A DNA stretch of 64,000 bases. Source: SZUA-430 sp040080835 (GTDB lineage: Bacteria > Pseudomonadota > Alphaproteobacteria > Micropepsales > Micropepsaceae). Positions 53,283 through 61,606 of the stretch are shown piece by piece (the first letter of the stretch is position 1; each line of letters starts with the position of its first letter). The DNA lies in assembly GCA_040080835.1 (NCBI GenBank), contig JBEBHP010000005.1:62001-126000 (forward strand), in the 5' to 3' direction. The position numbers and the translations under genes were made by a program. The notes beneath the pieces were generated by a model that saw only the letters and a program-made list of their open reading frames with translations, did not search any database and had not been told where the DNA came from.

Positions 53283-53876
53283 ATGCCTGCGCAGCTGAAG
53301 CGGATCACGCGTGACGATATCATCGACCTTGCTGTCTATGGCAAGGAACGGGTGGAGCGCCGGCGCAACATCATTCCGATGAAGAAGCTGCGTCGGGTGG
53401 AGGTTGGCCCGCACGCCACGTTCTATTTCGAGAGCTTCGACACCATGCTGCAGCAGGTGCACGAGATGCTCTACATCGAGAAGGGTGGGGATGCGCAGAT
53501 CGACGACGAATTGCGCGCCTATAATCCGCTGATCCCGCAGGGGAGCGAGCTTGTGGCAACGGTCATGTTCGAGATCGAGGATGAGCGGCAGCGCGCGATC
53601 ATCCTGAGGCAGCTTACAAATATCGAAGAGACGGCGTTCATTGATGTCGGTGGCGAACGGAGCAAGGCGAGCTTCGAAACCGACACCGACCGAACTGCGC
53701 CGGACGGCAAGACGTCATCCGTGCACTTCCTGAGGTTTGGCTTCACGCCGTCGCAGGTAAAGAAATTCCGCGACGAGAGCGTGCCCGTGATGGTGGGCTT
53801 CACGCATCCGAATTATGGGCATATGGCTATGCTGACCGCGGCTACGCGGGGTGAGCTGGTGAGGGATTTGGGTTAG
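53283..53876 (+). CDS. DUF3501 family protein
   Basis: The protein has 197 residues and no signal or membrane segment. It matches my recollection of DUF3501 (ERRRNIIPMKKLRRVEVGPH, then FESFDTMLQQVHEMLYIEKG). The late part has FLRFGFTPSQVKKF and MVGFTHPNYGHMA. The family is known mainly for its link with rubrerythrin and GlpC-like genes; its biochemical role is not established. It starts 4 bp after the Fe-S gene, so they are one operon. Confidence 0.85.
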   Translation: MPAQLKRITRDDIIDLAVYGKERVERRRNIIPMKKLRRVEVGPHATFYFESFDTMLQQVHEMLYIEKGGDAQIDDELRAYNPLIPQGSELVATVMFEIEDERQRAIILRQLTNIEETAFIDVGGERSKASFETDTDRTAPDGKTSSVHFLRFGFTPSQVKKFRDESVPVMVGFTHPNYGHMAMLTAATRGELVRDLG

Positions 53877-53925
53877 GCGTTTCTGTCTGCCTCTTCCATT
53901 CAGTTCGCCTGTTCGACCTTTTATT

Positions 53926-53959
53926 CGTCATGGCAGGGCTTGTCCCTGCCACCCAGGGG
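53926..53959. repeat. Left 34-bp inverted repeat of the GIY-YIG unit
   Basis: This arm is the exact reverse complement of 54425-54458. It contains its own hairpin GGCAGGG-CTTGT-CCCTGCC (53932-53950). The repeat lies 50 bases after the DUF3501 stop and begins the unit around the nuclease gene. Confidence 0.9.
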
Positions 53960-54092
53960 AAGCTGCATGGACATGACTGTGAAAGTTCGCTGCCGGACAG
54001 CGCAGGCTTGCGACAAGTTACGACAATTTGGACTCACCCACGCCACGATGTTCGGAGATGCCTTGCGCTGGTAACTACCAGGTGAGGCCAAC

Positions 54093-54416
54093 ATGCGCGA
54101 CTGCGGTGGGTGCACGTACATACTCGCGAGCCAGCGCAATGGCACGCTGTACACCGGTGTAACGAATGACCTGATCGGACGTGTGTGGCGGCACAGGCAG
54201 GGCACTGGGTCAAAATTCACGAGCAAATACAACGTAACCCGACTTGTCTGGTTTGAGTGGCATGAGCGCATCGGCTACGCGATCAAGCGGGAGACTTCGA
54301 TCAAGCGCTGGCCGCGGAGGTGGAAGCTCAACCTCATTGAAGCGGGCAATCCGCAATGGATGGACCTGTACGAAGAAATCACCCGGCAGCCGGAGTTACC
54401 GGATTGGGCTAAGTGA
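54093..54416 (+). CDS. GIY-YIG (URI-type) endonuclease, COG2827-like
   Basis: The protein has 107 residues. The nuclease fold has GGCTYILASQRNGTLYTGVT (GIY as TYI, YIG as YTG), the conserved Arg and His in GRVWRHRQG and the catalytic Glu in IKRETSIKRWPRRWK. These stand-alone proteins are widespread and of unknown role; relatives cut DNA. A GGTGAGG lies 7 bases before the ATG. It is enclosed by perfect 34-bp inverted repeats (53926-53959 and 54425-54458), which suggests a small mobile unit. Confidence 0.9.
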   Translation: MRDCGGCTYILASQRNGTLYTGVTNDLIGRVWRHRQGTGSKFTSKYNVTRLVWFEWHERIGYAIKRETSIKRWPRRWKLNLIEAGNPQWMDLYEEITRQPELPDWAK

Positions 54417-54424
54417 CCGCATGG

Positions 54425-54458
54425 CCCCTGGGTGGCAGGGACAAGCCCTGCCATGACG
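54425..54458. repeat. Right 34-bp inverted repeat of the GIY-YIG unit
   Basis: This is the perfect reverse complement of 53926-53959, with the hairpin GGCAGGG-ACAAG-CCCTGCC at 54434-54452. It begins 8 bases after the nuclease stop codon. No clear target-site duplication is visible outside the two arms. Confidence 0.9.
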
Positions 54459-54529
54459 GTCATTTTCGGGTACTCGTTTGGGAATTCAATTGTCGCAGAG
54501 CTAAATGGCGTTCGTGCTATACTGGGGCC

Positions 54530-55330
54530 ATGACGCTTTCGGATGACCAGCTTGAACGATATGCGCGGCACCTGATCCTTCGGGAAGTGGGTGGGGTGGG
54601 GCAGGCGAAGCTTGCGCAGGCGCGCGTGCTGGTGATTGGTGCGGGCGGGTTGGGAAGCCCGGCGTTGCTCTATCTTGCAGCGGCGGGTGTCGGCACGATC
54701 GGAATTGTTGACAACGATCACGTTTCGCTTTCCAACCTGCAGCGGCAGATTGCGCATCGGACGCAGGATATCGACCGCCTGAAGGTCGAGAGCGCGTCGG
54801 ATAGCGCCAAGGCGATCAACCCTGATACGCACATCAACCGGCATGCGACGCGGTTGAGTGAGTCCAACGCCATGGGACTTGTATCGAACTACGATATCGT
54901 CCTGGATGGTTCGGACAATTTCGTGACGCGCTTTCTGGTCAACGACACCTGCTTTTTTGCGAAGAAGACACTGGTGTCTGCGGCCGTCGGACAGTTCGAC
55001 GGTCAGCTTGCCGTCTACAAGCCGCATGTGCTGGTCGAGGGCAAGCGTGTCTATCCCTGCTATCGCTGCCTGTTTCCCGAGCCACCACCTCCAGGCACTG
55101 TGCCTTCATGTACCGAAGCTGGCATTCTGGGAGCGCTGACTGGCGTGCTGGGTTCCATGCAGGCGCTGGAGGCGCTGAAGGAAATCCTGGGCATTGGCGA
55201 GACGATGGCCGGGCGGCTGATGCTCTATGACGGTCTTGGCGGGCTGGTGCGGACAGTGAAGTTTGCGCCTGACCCGGGATGCGCCCTGTGCGGGCCTGAG
55301 CCATCGATCCTGCGGCCGGATGTCACTTGA
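54530..55330 (+). CDS. moeB: MoeB/ThiF/HesA-type adenylyltransferase (E1-like)
   Basis: The protein has 266 residues. The nucleotide site is VLVIGAGGLGSPALLYLAAA, the acidic loop is VDNDHVSLSNLQRQIAHRT, and DGSDNFVTRFLVND follows. Zinc cysteines are C-x2-C in PCYRCLFPEPP and PGCALCGPEP. It activates the C-terminus of MoaD or ThiS for sulfur transfer in molybdopterin or thiamine synthesis. No moaD or thiS is nearby, so the partner is open. The ATG at 54530 is favoured over the longer frame. Confidence 0.88.
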   Translation: MTLSDDQLERYARHLILREVGGVGQAKLAQARVLVIGAGGLGSPALLYLAAAGVGTIGIVDNDHVSLSNLQRQIAHRTQDIDRLKVESASDSAKAINPDTHINRHATRLSESNAMGLVSNYDIVLDGSDNFVTRFLVNDTCFFAKKTLVSAAVGQFDGQLAVYKPHVLVEGKRVYPCYRCLFPEPPPPGTVPSCTEAGILGALTGVLGSMQALEALKEILGIGETMAGRLMLYDGLGGLVRTVKFAPDPGCALCGPEPSILRPDVT

Positions 55331-55741
55331 AATAGTTGCCAATTTGTTCTTTAGTGCTGGATCAACCCATTTCGGGGCTGCTGCAACTTGAAATCTGAAT
55401 TTTTCCGAGCGGAATTTCCGCTCTCCGTGAGCCCGGGCGGTGGATTTTCCGGGTCGCAGGACGAAGTGCGCGTGTGGCGTCTTCCTGTTGGACACACGTG
55501 AAGACAGGCACGCCTGAAATGAAAAACATAGTGCTTCTGTGTCTCACCAGACCTCCATAAATGGCGCGAGTGGGCCAAAAAATGTGAGACACACTTTGTC
55601 CCACGTCTCCCCGAAATTCGTGCTGTTTTTGCCTTCCAGGACTGAAAGTTTTCCGGCGTGCCGCAATGTGATTTCCGTACGCTGGAGTTTTCACGGGGCG
55701 ACGGCTAATCCTCAAACCGAAACCACATCAGGATTCACGTC
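55331..55741. other. Hairpin-rich non-coding stretch
   Basis: These 411 bases have no convincing gene. They hold three inverted repeats: a perfect GAGCGGAA-T-TTCCGCTC (55407-55423); a stem with GCGTG/CACGC and GTCTTC/GAAGAC around an internal loop (55470-55513); and TGTGTCTCAC (55538-55547) paired exactly with GTGAGACACA (55584-55593). They may form a structured RNA or the leader of the ABC exporter. Confidence 0.6.
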
Positions 55742-57610
55742 ATGTCTGCGCTCCCCGATGGACGCAAGAAAAGGCCGCGCTTTGCGGAGAGTATTCTGAC
55801 GCACGAACCAGAGGCTGAGGCGCTGGCCGAAGTGGTGCGGGCCGAGCACGTGCCTGGAACGCCGTTTGGCTTCCTGCGATTCCTTGTGGCCCGACACTAT
55901 CGCTCGAGACTGCTGGCGTTTGTTTTGTGCGTGGCGGCGGCTACTGCCATCGAGGCGATGAGCCCCTACGTTCTGGGCCGCATGATCAATGCGCTGACCG
56001 AGACCGTGAAAAGCGGCGACGGCGACTGGTCAACGGTTGCGCCCTATATCTTTCTGTTCGGCTTTGTCTGGTATGTGCCTGCGGTCATCGTGCGCGGGGC
56101 TGAGGCGATAGACATCTACATGAGCCCGCGCATTCGAGGCCTCGCGCAGAAGTACCTGTTTGCCTATCTGATGGGTCACAGCCCGCGCTATTTCCAGGAG
56201 AACTTTGCCGGCAAGCTCGGGCAGAAGATCAAACAGGCGGGCCAGGCAACGGTGTCGCTTTTGAACATCCTGGCCTTTGAATGCGTGCGTATTGTGGTGC
56301 TGATGAGCGTTGGTGGCGTGCTGCTGGCGATGCAAAGTACGCTCTATGCCGTCGCCCTGTTTGGCTGGGCCGTGATCTATCTTGCGGTCGTGACGCGACT
56401 CGCGCGCAGGTGTGTCGTCCTGTCGAAGACATTTTCCGATGAAGTCTCGACTTCAACGGGACGGTTGATCGACGCGATTGCGAACTCCGATCTTGTACGT
56501 GCCTTTGCCCGCGCGGCCTATGAACGAAAGTTCCTGTCGCGCTTCCTTGCCGCCGAGATGAACGCTTCACAGTCCCTGCGCTGGTTCCTGATCGTCATGC
56601 GGCTATTCATGTCGACGGCCATGCTTGTGCTGCTGGTCGGGCTTGTCGTGATCTCGATGCGCGATGCGCTGTCGGGGGCGATCACCATAGGCGCGTTCAC
56701 GATGATCTTCTTCCTTGGCACGATGATCGCGCGTTCGGTGCAGGAATTGTCCTATCGCATGCTCGATTTCTTCGAGCAGCTCGGGACGCTGGCCGAGGCG
56801 CTCGAGCTTGTCACCCAGCCACACGAGATTGTTGACAAACCGGGTGCGACGCCGCTTGCCGTCCGGAATGGCGGCATTCTTTTCGAGAACATCCTGTTTT
56901 CCCATTCCGACAGTCATCCGGTGTTTCAGGGACTTACCTTGCGCATTGGCGCCGGCGAAAAGGTGGGGCTGGTTGGAAAGTCCGGTGCGGGCAAGTCGAC
57001 ACTGGTCAAGCTGTTGCGGCGGCAGTTCGAACCGCAGGGGGGCCGGATCCTGATCGACGGCCAGGATGTCGCCGACGTGACGTGGGATTCGGTGAACGAA
57101 GCGATTGCGGAAGTGCAGCAAATGCCCGGTGTTTTCCACCGTCCGGTTCGCGACAATATCCGCTATTCCAAACCTGATGCCGACGAAACGATTGTCGTGT
57201 CCGCTGCCCAGGACGCGCATGCGCATGACTTCATCAGCGGGCGCGAAGCGGGCTACGACACGATTGTCGGTGAGCAAGGCATCAAGCTTTCGGGAGGTGA
57301 ACGCCAGCGCGTTGCCATCGCTCGCGCGCTCGTCAAGGACGCGAAGATCCTGGTGCTTGATGAGGCAACGTCTTCTCTTGATTCCGAAAGCGAGCACCTG
57401 ATCCAGGAAGCGCTATTCGAGCTGATGAAAGGGCGCACGGTGATCGCGATCGCGCATCGCCTATCGACGATTGTCGGCATGGACCGCATCGTTTATCTGG
57501 AGAACGGGCGGATCGTTGAACAGGGCAATCATGCTGAACTGCTTGCGCGTGGAGGGCCCTATGCGCAGCTGTGGAATCGCCAGGTTGGCGGCTTCATCGA
57601 TGCGGCGTGA
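55742..57610 (+). CDS. ABC exporter, fused permease and ATP-binding protein
   Basis: The 622-residue half-transporter has six helices in residues about 55-345. The nucleotide-binding domain has Walker A GLVGKSGAGKSTLVKLL, signature LSGGERQRVAIARAL, Walker B ILVLDEATSSLD and the H-loop in AIAHRLSTI. It should act as a homodimer exporting a lipid, drug or peptide; the substrate is unknown. A hairpin-rich region precedes it. It is convergent with the M48 gene, 1 bp apart. Confidence 0.9.
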   Translation: MSALPDGRKKRPRFAESILTHEPEAEALAEVVRAEHVPGTPFGFLRFLVARHYRSRLLAFVLCVAAATAIEAMSPYVLGRMINALTETVKSGDGDWSTVAPYIFLFGFVWYVPAVIVRGAEAIDIYMSPRIRGLAQKYLFAYLMGHSPRYFQENFAGKLGQKIKQAGQATVSLLNILAFECVRIVVLMSVGGVLLAMQSTLYAVALFGWAVIYLAVVTRLARRCVVLSKTFSDEVSTSTGRLIDAIANSDLVRAFARAAYERKFLSRFLAAEMNASQSLRWFLIVMRLFMSTAMLVLLVGLVVISMRDALSGAITIGAFTMIFFLGTMIARSVQELSYRMLDFFEQLGTLAEALELVTQPHEIVDKPGATPLAVRNGGILFENILFSHSDSHPVFQGLTLRIGAGEKVGLVGKSGAGKSTLVKLLRRQFEPQGGRILIDGQDVADVTWDSVNEAIAEVQQMPGVFHRPVRDNIRYSKPDADETIVVSAAQDAHAHDFISGREAGYDTIVGEQGIKLSGGERQRVAIARALVKDAKILVLDEATSSLDSESEHLIQEALFELMKGRTVIAIAHRLSTIVGMDRIVYLENGRIVEQGNHAELLARGGPYAQLWNRQVGGFIDAA

Positions 57611-57611
57611 G

Positions 57612-58646
57612 TTACGGGACCAGCGGTGATCCGGCTTTCTGCTTGGCGCGGATCTCTTCTGCTGCGTGTTTGAGCGCGGCTTGACGTTCAGGGCCTGACG
57701 GGTGGGTTAGCGTCAGGTTTGCGGCGCCGGGCGTCTTGTTCAGGCGCGTCCACATTGTTTCAGCCGCTGCAACGCTGAAGCCCGCCCTGGCCATGAAATA
57801 GAGGCCTTGGTAGTCGGCCTCCTTTTCCTTGGCCGGAGAGTAGGGGGCGTTTGTCTGTCCAGTGAGTGCCGTCGAGATAGACGAGCGAAAGAGCGCATCC
57901 AGAAGCTTGCCGGAACGTGCTGAAGTGCCGGCATCGGCACTCATGTGTCCGAGCGTGTTGTGCGCCAGTTCGTGACCCAGAATGAGTGCAAGTTCGTCGT
58001 CCGAGCGCGCCGCCTGAAACAGCCCTGTCGTGATGGCGATTGCCACGCCATCGGCGGCCGCATTTGTCTCAGGACTGCGCACGAGCAAGGCAGGGTATTC
58101 ACAGATCAGGTCGGGCTGAATGGTCAAAGAACGGCCCGAGGCGAGACCAAGCGTTACGGGACCTTGTTTTGCGGCAAGGTTTGAAACCGAAATGAAACGT
58201 TCTGTGCTTCCAGCACCCGCTGCAACGGGCTGTCCGTTCACGCTGGCGATGATGTCTGCATGCTTGAGACCCGCGCGTGCGGCTGGCGCGCTGTCAACAG
58301 CAATCGCGACGGTGACACTGTCAGTCAGTCCGTAAGCGTTTTTGAGACGTTGCTGGTCTTCGGCATTCGGGAAGTTTACGAGTGACCAGACAACGATTCC
58401 GAGGTCAGGGCGCGCTTTGCCGAGGGCCTGACATTCCGATGCGGCAGCCCTGCGGAGACGAAAGCCAACGCTTTCAACATGAGCACGCTGCATCATGTAG
58501 CGCTCAATGCCATTGGTGACGCTGGCTGACGAGTCGGATGATGCTGGCGCAGGTGCTTGCGGTTCGGTTGCTGTGTCATTCACGGTTGCGCAGGCTGTGA
58601 GTGCCAAAACGGATGTGATTGTGATCGCGAGGTTTCGAAACAACAT
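57612..58646 (-). CDS. M48-family metalloprotease lipoprotein with PDZ domain
   Basis: The protein has 344 residues. The lipobox is LALTACATV after a short hydrophobic stretch, so it is lipid-anchored. A PDZ-like domain (about residues 110-185, AGLKHADIIASVNGQPVA) precedes the zinc protease with HELAHNTLGH and the Glu in KEKEADYQGLYFMARAGF. It probably degrades or assembles envelope proteins, like BepA/YcaL-type enzymes. The true start is the ATG at 58646, as the longer frame runs antisense into the methyltransferase gene. Confidence 0.88.
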   Translation of the reverse strand: MLFRNLAITITSVLALTACATVNDTATEPQAPAPASSDSSASVTNGIERYMMQRAHVESVGFRLRRAAASECQALGKARPDLGIVVWSLVNFPNAEDQQRLKNAYGLTDSVTVAIAVDSAPAARAGLKHADIIASVNGQPVAAGAGSTERFISVSNLAAKQGPVTLGLASGRSLTIQPDLICEYPALLVRSPETNAAADGVAIAITTGLFQAARSDDELALILGHELAHNTLGHMSADAGTSARSGKLLDALFRSSISTALTGQTNAPYSPAKEKEADYQGLYFMARAGFSVAAAETMWTRLNKTPGAANLTLTHPSGPERQAALKHAAEEIRAKQKAGSPLVP

Positions 58647-58653
58647 CTTCAAT

Positions 58654-59841
58654 TCAATCCAGCTGATAGACGAGCGACTTGAGATACGCCGTTTCAGGAA
58701 GCATGGGGTGCACGGGATGGTCGGGAGCCGCGCCATTTGCGCGCACAAGCTTTGCCTGGCGGCCGCTTCGGGCAATGCCGATGCTGCATTCGGTCTGGAA
58801 ACGCTCGGCGCTGATCGCGTGGCTGCACGAAGCGACACTGAGGAAGCCGCGCCTTGCCACGAGTGCCGCTGACAATTTCGCAAGCTTGCGGTAGCCGCGT
58901 GCGCCTGACTCCAGGTCCTTTTTTGCACGCACGAACGGTGGCGGATCAACAGACACGACATCGAAAAGTTCGCCGGTCGGTGCCATGTCCTCGAGTTCCT
59001 GCATGGCGTCGCATTTGCGTGTTTCGATGAGCGGGGACAAATTGTTCCTGCGCGCCGTTTCCATTGCCTGATCGAGGGCTGCCTGAGACGCGTCAAGCAT
59101 CAGTGCCGTCTTTGCGCCAGCTTTTACAGCTCCAAGGGCGAGCGCGCCGGTGTAGGAAAAGGCATCGAGCAGGGTTGCTGCGGGCGTCATCTGCAACAGA
59201 AACGCCCGGTTGTCCCGCTGGTCGAAGAACCAGCCAGTCTTCTGGCCGGTCAGCGGATTAAACTCGTGGCGGACGCCCGCTTCTTCAACAACGGCAAGAG
59301 CGGTGTCATTTCCGTGTGCGCAGCGAACATCGTCCTTCAAGCCCTCGTAGGCGCGAGATGGTGCATCGCTCTTGATGAAAACGGTGCGTGGCTTGAATTC
59401 CTCCACCAGGGCTGCAAGCCAGAATTTTTCGAGCGCATCCATGCCGGCTGTGCCCGACTGCGCGACAAAGACATCGTCAAATCGGTCGATGATCAAGCCG
59501 GGGCAACCATCAGCATCCGCGTGGAGCAGGCGGTAATAGGGTGTCCTGATCAAGCGGTCGCGCAGGTTTCGGGCTTGTTGAATCCGGTCAGCGAAGAAGC
59601 CTTCATTGATCGGCGACCCCTGTCTGGCGGTCAGCAATCTTGCTGCGATCAGGCTGTGCGGGTTGAAGTAGGCGGTGCCGAATTCGTTGCCCTGTTCGCC
59701 AATGACATCCACGAGCGTGCCGGCCGGAAGCGCCTTGACGGCCTTGTCCATCACCACTTCGTTTGAATAGACCCAGGGTGACCCGCCTTTCAGGCGGGCG
59801 GCTTGCTTGTGAAGGACGCGCAGCTTGGGATAGGCGCTCAC
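58654..59841 (-). CDS. Class I SAM-dependent rRNA methyltransferase (RlmI-like)
   Basis: The protein has 395 residues. The N-terminal PUA-like domain (LRVLHKQAARLKGGSPWVYS) is followed by TGQKTGWFFDQRDNRAFL and a SAM fold with LDAFSYTGALALGAVKAG. DPPPFVRAKKDLESGARGY is the catalytic motif. RlmI methylates 23S rRNA cytosine 1962. Specificity is assumed. It overlaps the preceding dehydrogenase by 4 bp. Confidence 0.9.
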   Translation of the reverse strand: MSAYPKLRVLHKQAARLKGGSPWVYSNEVVMDKAVKALPAGTLVDVIGEQGNEFGTAYFNPHSLIAARLLTARQGSPINEGFFADRIQQARNLRDRLIRTPYYRLLHADADGCPGLIIDRFDDVFVAQSGTAGMDALEKFWLAALVEEFKPRTVFIKSDAPSRAYEGLKDDVRCAHGNDTALAVVEEAGVRHEFNPLTGQKTGWFFDQRDNRAFLLQMTPAATLLDAFSYTGALALGAVKAGAKTALMLDASQAALDQAMETARRNNLSPLIETRKCDAMQELEDMAPTGELFDVVSVDPPPFVRAKKDLESGARGYRKLAKLSAALVARRGFLSVASCSHAISAERFQTECSIGIARSGRQAKLVRANGAAPDHPVHPMLPETAYLKSLVYQLD

Positions 59842-60824
59842 AACATCGCCGCGAGGACGCGGTCTGGCGGCTTGTGGCCGTCGGCAAATGTCTTGATGTT
59901 GATGATGACTTTCTCGCCCATGTCGATGCGGCCCTCAAGCGTCGCCGATCCCATGTGCGGCAGCAACACTACACTCTTCAGCTTGAGCAATTTTGGATTG
60001 ACGGCAGGTTCCTGCTCGAACACGTCGAGACCTGCGCCCGCGAGTTCGTTTGCTTCCAGCATGCGGGCGAGGGCGTTTTCATCAATGACTTCGCCACGCG
60101 CGGTGTTGACGATGAAGGCCGTTGGTTTCATCAGCTTGAGGCGACGTGCAGACAAGAGGTGATAGGTCGCCGGTGTATGGGGACAGTTTACGGATACTAT
60201 GTCCATCCGCGCGAGCATCTGGTCGAGGCTGTCCCAGTATGTCGCCTCGAGATCATTCTCGATCTGCTTCGTCACGGCCTTGCGGTTGTGATAGTGAATC
60301 TGAAGGCCGAAGGCCTTCGCGCGACGTGCAACGGCCTGCCCGATGCGGCCCATGCCAATGATGCCCAGGCGCTTGCCCGTCAGGCGCTGACCCAGCATCC
60401 ATGTCGGCGACCAGCCCTTGAAGTCACCCTTGGCGATGATCGCGGCGCCTTCAACGATACGCCTTGGCACTGCCAGAATGAGCGCCATGGTGATGTCGGC
60501 CGTGTCGTCGGTCAGCACCCCCGGTGTGTTGGTCACAGTGATCCCGCGCGCGCGGGCTGTTTCGAGGTCGATGTTGTCGACGCCTGCGCCAAAGTTTGCA
60601 ATCAGGCGCAGGTTTTCGCCCGCGCGGGACAGGACCCTCGCGTCCAGCCGGTCGGTGACCGTCGGGACGATGACATCGGCCTTCTGAACGACATCCATCA
60701 GCTGCTCGCGCGTCATCGGCGTGTCGTCGACGTTAAGCTTGGCGTCGAACAGCTCGCGCATCCGGGTTTCGATCACGTCCGGAAGCTTGCGAGTGACAAT
60801 GACGAGCGGTTTCTTGTTGGGCAT
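59838..60824 (-). CDS. 2-hydroxyacid dehydrogenase (glyoxylate/hydroxypyruvate reductase-like)
   Basis: The protein has 328 residues. The NAD(P) site is GIIGMGRIGQAVARRAKAFG, and the catalytic Arg, Glu and His lie in NTARGEVIDE, LDVFEQEP and LPHMGSAT. It resembles GyaR-type D-2-hydroxyacid dehydrogenases that reduce glyoxylate or hydroxypyruvate. The start is the ATG at 60824; residues from 60887 on do not fit the family. Confidence 0.9.
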   Translation of the reverse strand: MPNKKPLVIVTRKLPDVIETRMRELFDAKLNVDDTPMTREQLMDVVQKADVIVPTVTDRLDARVLSRAGENLRLIANFGAGVDNIDLETARARGITVTNTPGVLTDDTADITMALILAVPRRIVEGAAIIAKGDFKGWSPTWMLGQRLTGKRLGIIGMGRIGQAVARRAKAFGLQIHYHNRKAVTKQIENDLEATYWDSLDQMLARMDIVSVNCPHTPATYHLLSARRLKLMKPTAFIVNTARGEVIDENALARMLEANELAGAGLDVFEQEPAVNPKLLKLKSVVLLPHMGSATLEGRIDMGEKVIINIKTFADGHKPPDRVLAAML

Positions 60825-61015
60825 GATGCTTTTTGGACGAGATGCTAGGGTTTGTCTAGCAGACCGCGGGCCTGCGTTCATAGACAAAAATGGTCAAAAA
60901 CATTTCTTCGCCTGATAACCTAAAATTAAGCGCGTTGCCTCTGATATTGCTGATCAATTTTCTCGTACCCATCACTGTCAGGCGACCCCCCGTGGTTCCT
61001 GGAGCGAGGAACGCT

Positions 61016-61597
61016 TTGCGATCAGTCTTTTCACTTTGTCTGGCGATTTTGGCGGCTCAGTTTGCCTGGGTCGGCCCCGGGTTGAGCGAGCCTGTGGTGA
61101 GGCCTGTCGCCCCTGCCGTCCAGGAGGCCGCCCTGCGGCCGCAGTCGAGGCTCAAGGTGCCACCACCGCCAATGGTTGCGAGCGGGCTGCCCGTGCCTCG
61201 CTGGGTGACGATCAAGGCTGGTCGCGTTAATGTTCGACGAGGACCGTCCATGGAGCAGGACATTCTCTGGACCTACGTGAAATCGGGAATGCCGATCGAG
61301 GTCATTGCAGAATACGACACCTGGCGGCGCATCCGGGATGCTGATGGCAGAACTGGATGGGTGAAATCGGCAATGCTTGACGGCCGACGCAACGTGTTGA
61401 TCAGGGGGCAACTCAATGCCGAGCTCAGGAGCGTGCCCGAGGACGAAGGCCGGACAGTTGCCTATGCCGCGCCGGGGCTGGTCGCCGAGCTCGTGTCCTG
61501 TGCGGGCGCCTGGTGCGAAATTACTTCCCGTGGCTATGACGGTTATGTCCGTCGTGATCGCCTGTGGGGTGTCTATCCTCACGAGACGATCAGGTAG
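61016..61597 (+). CDS. Exported SH3-domain protein
   Basis: The protein has 193 residues. A signal peptide (RSVFSLCLAILAAQFAWVG) is followed by a proline-rich stretch. Two bacterial SH3-like domains come next (WVTIKAGRVNVRRGPSMEQ, then TVAYAAPGLVAELVSCAGAW). It probably binds peptidoglycan or another envelope component. The TTG at 61016 has GGAGCGAGG 6 bases upstream; an ATG at 60890 in the same frame gives a longer, less convincing N-terminus. Confidence 0.82.
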   Translation: MRSVFSLCLAILAAQFAWVGPGLSEPVVRPVAPAVQEAALRPQSRLKVPPPPMVASGLPVPRWVTIKAGRVNVRRGPSMEQDILWTYVKSGMPIEVIAEYDTWRRIRDADGRTGWVKSAMLDGRRNVLIRGQLNAELRSVPEDEGRTVAYAAPGLVAELVSCAGAWCEITSRGYDGYVRRDRLWGVYPHETIR

Positions 61598-61606
61598 TCG
61601 CTGCGG

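Noticed and set aside
54093..55330. GIY-YIG nuclease plus ThiF-type E1 enzyme as an antiphage system
   Set aside because: The E1 protein is a full-length canonical MoeB with its zinc cysteines, no ubiquitin-like, E2 or JAB gene is present, and the nuclease is separated from it by its own inverted repeats.
58647..59096. Open N-terminal extension of the M48 protease to 494 residues
   Set aside because: The extension lies within the methyltransferase gene in another frame on the same strand. The lipoprotein signal at 58646 marks the real start.
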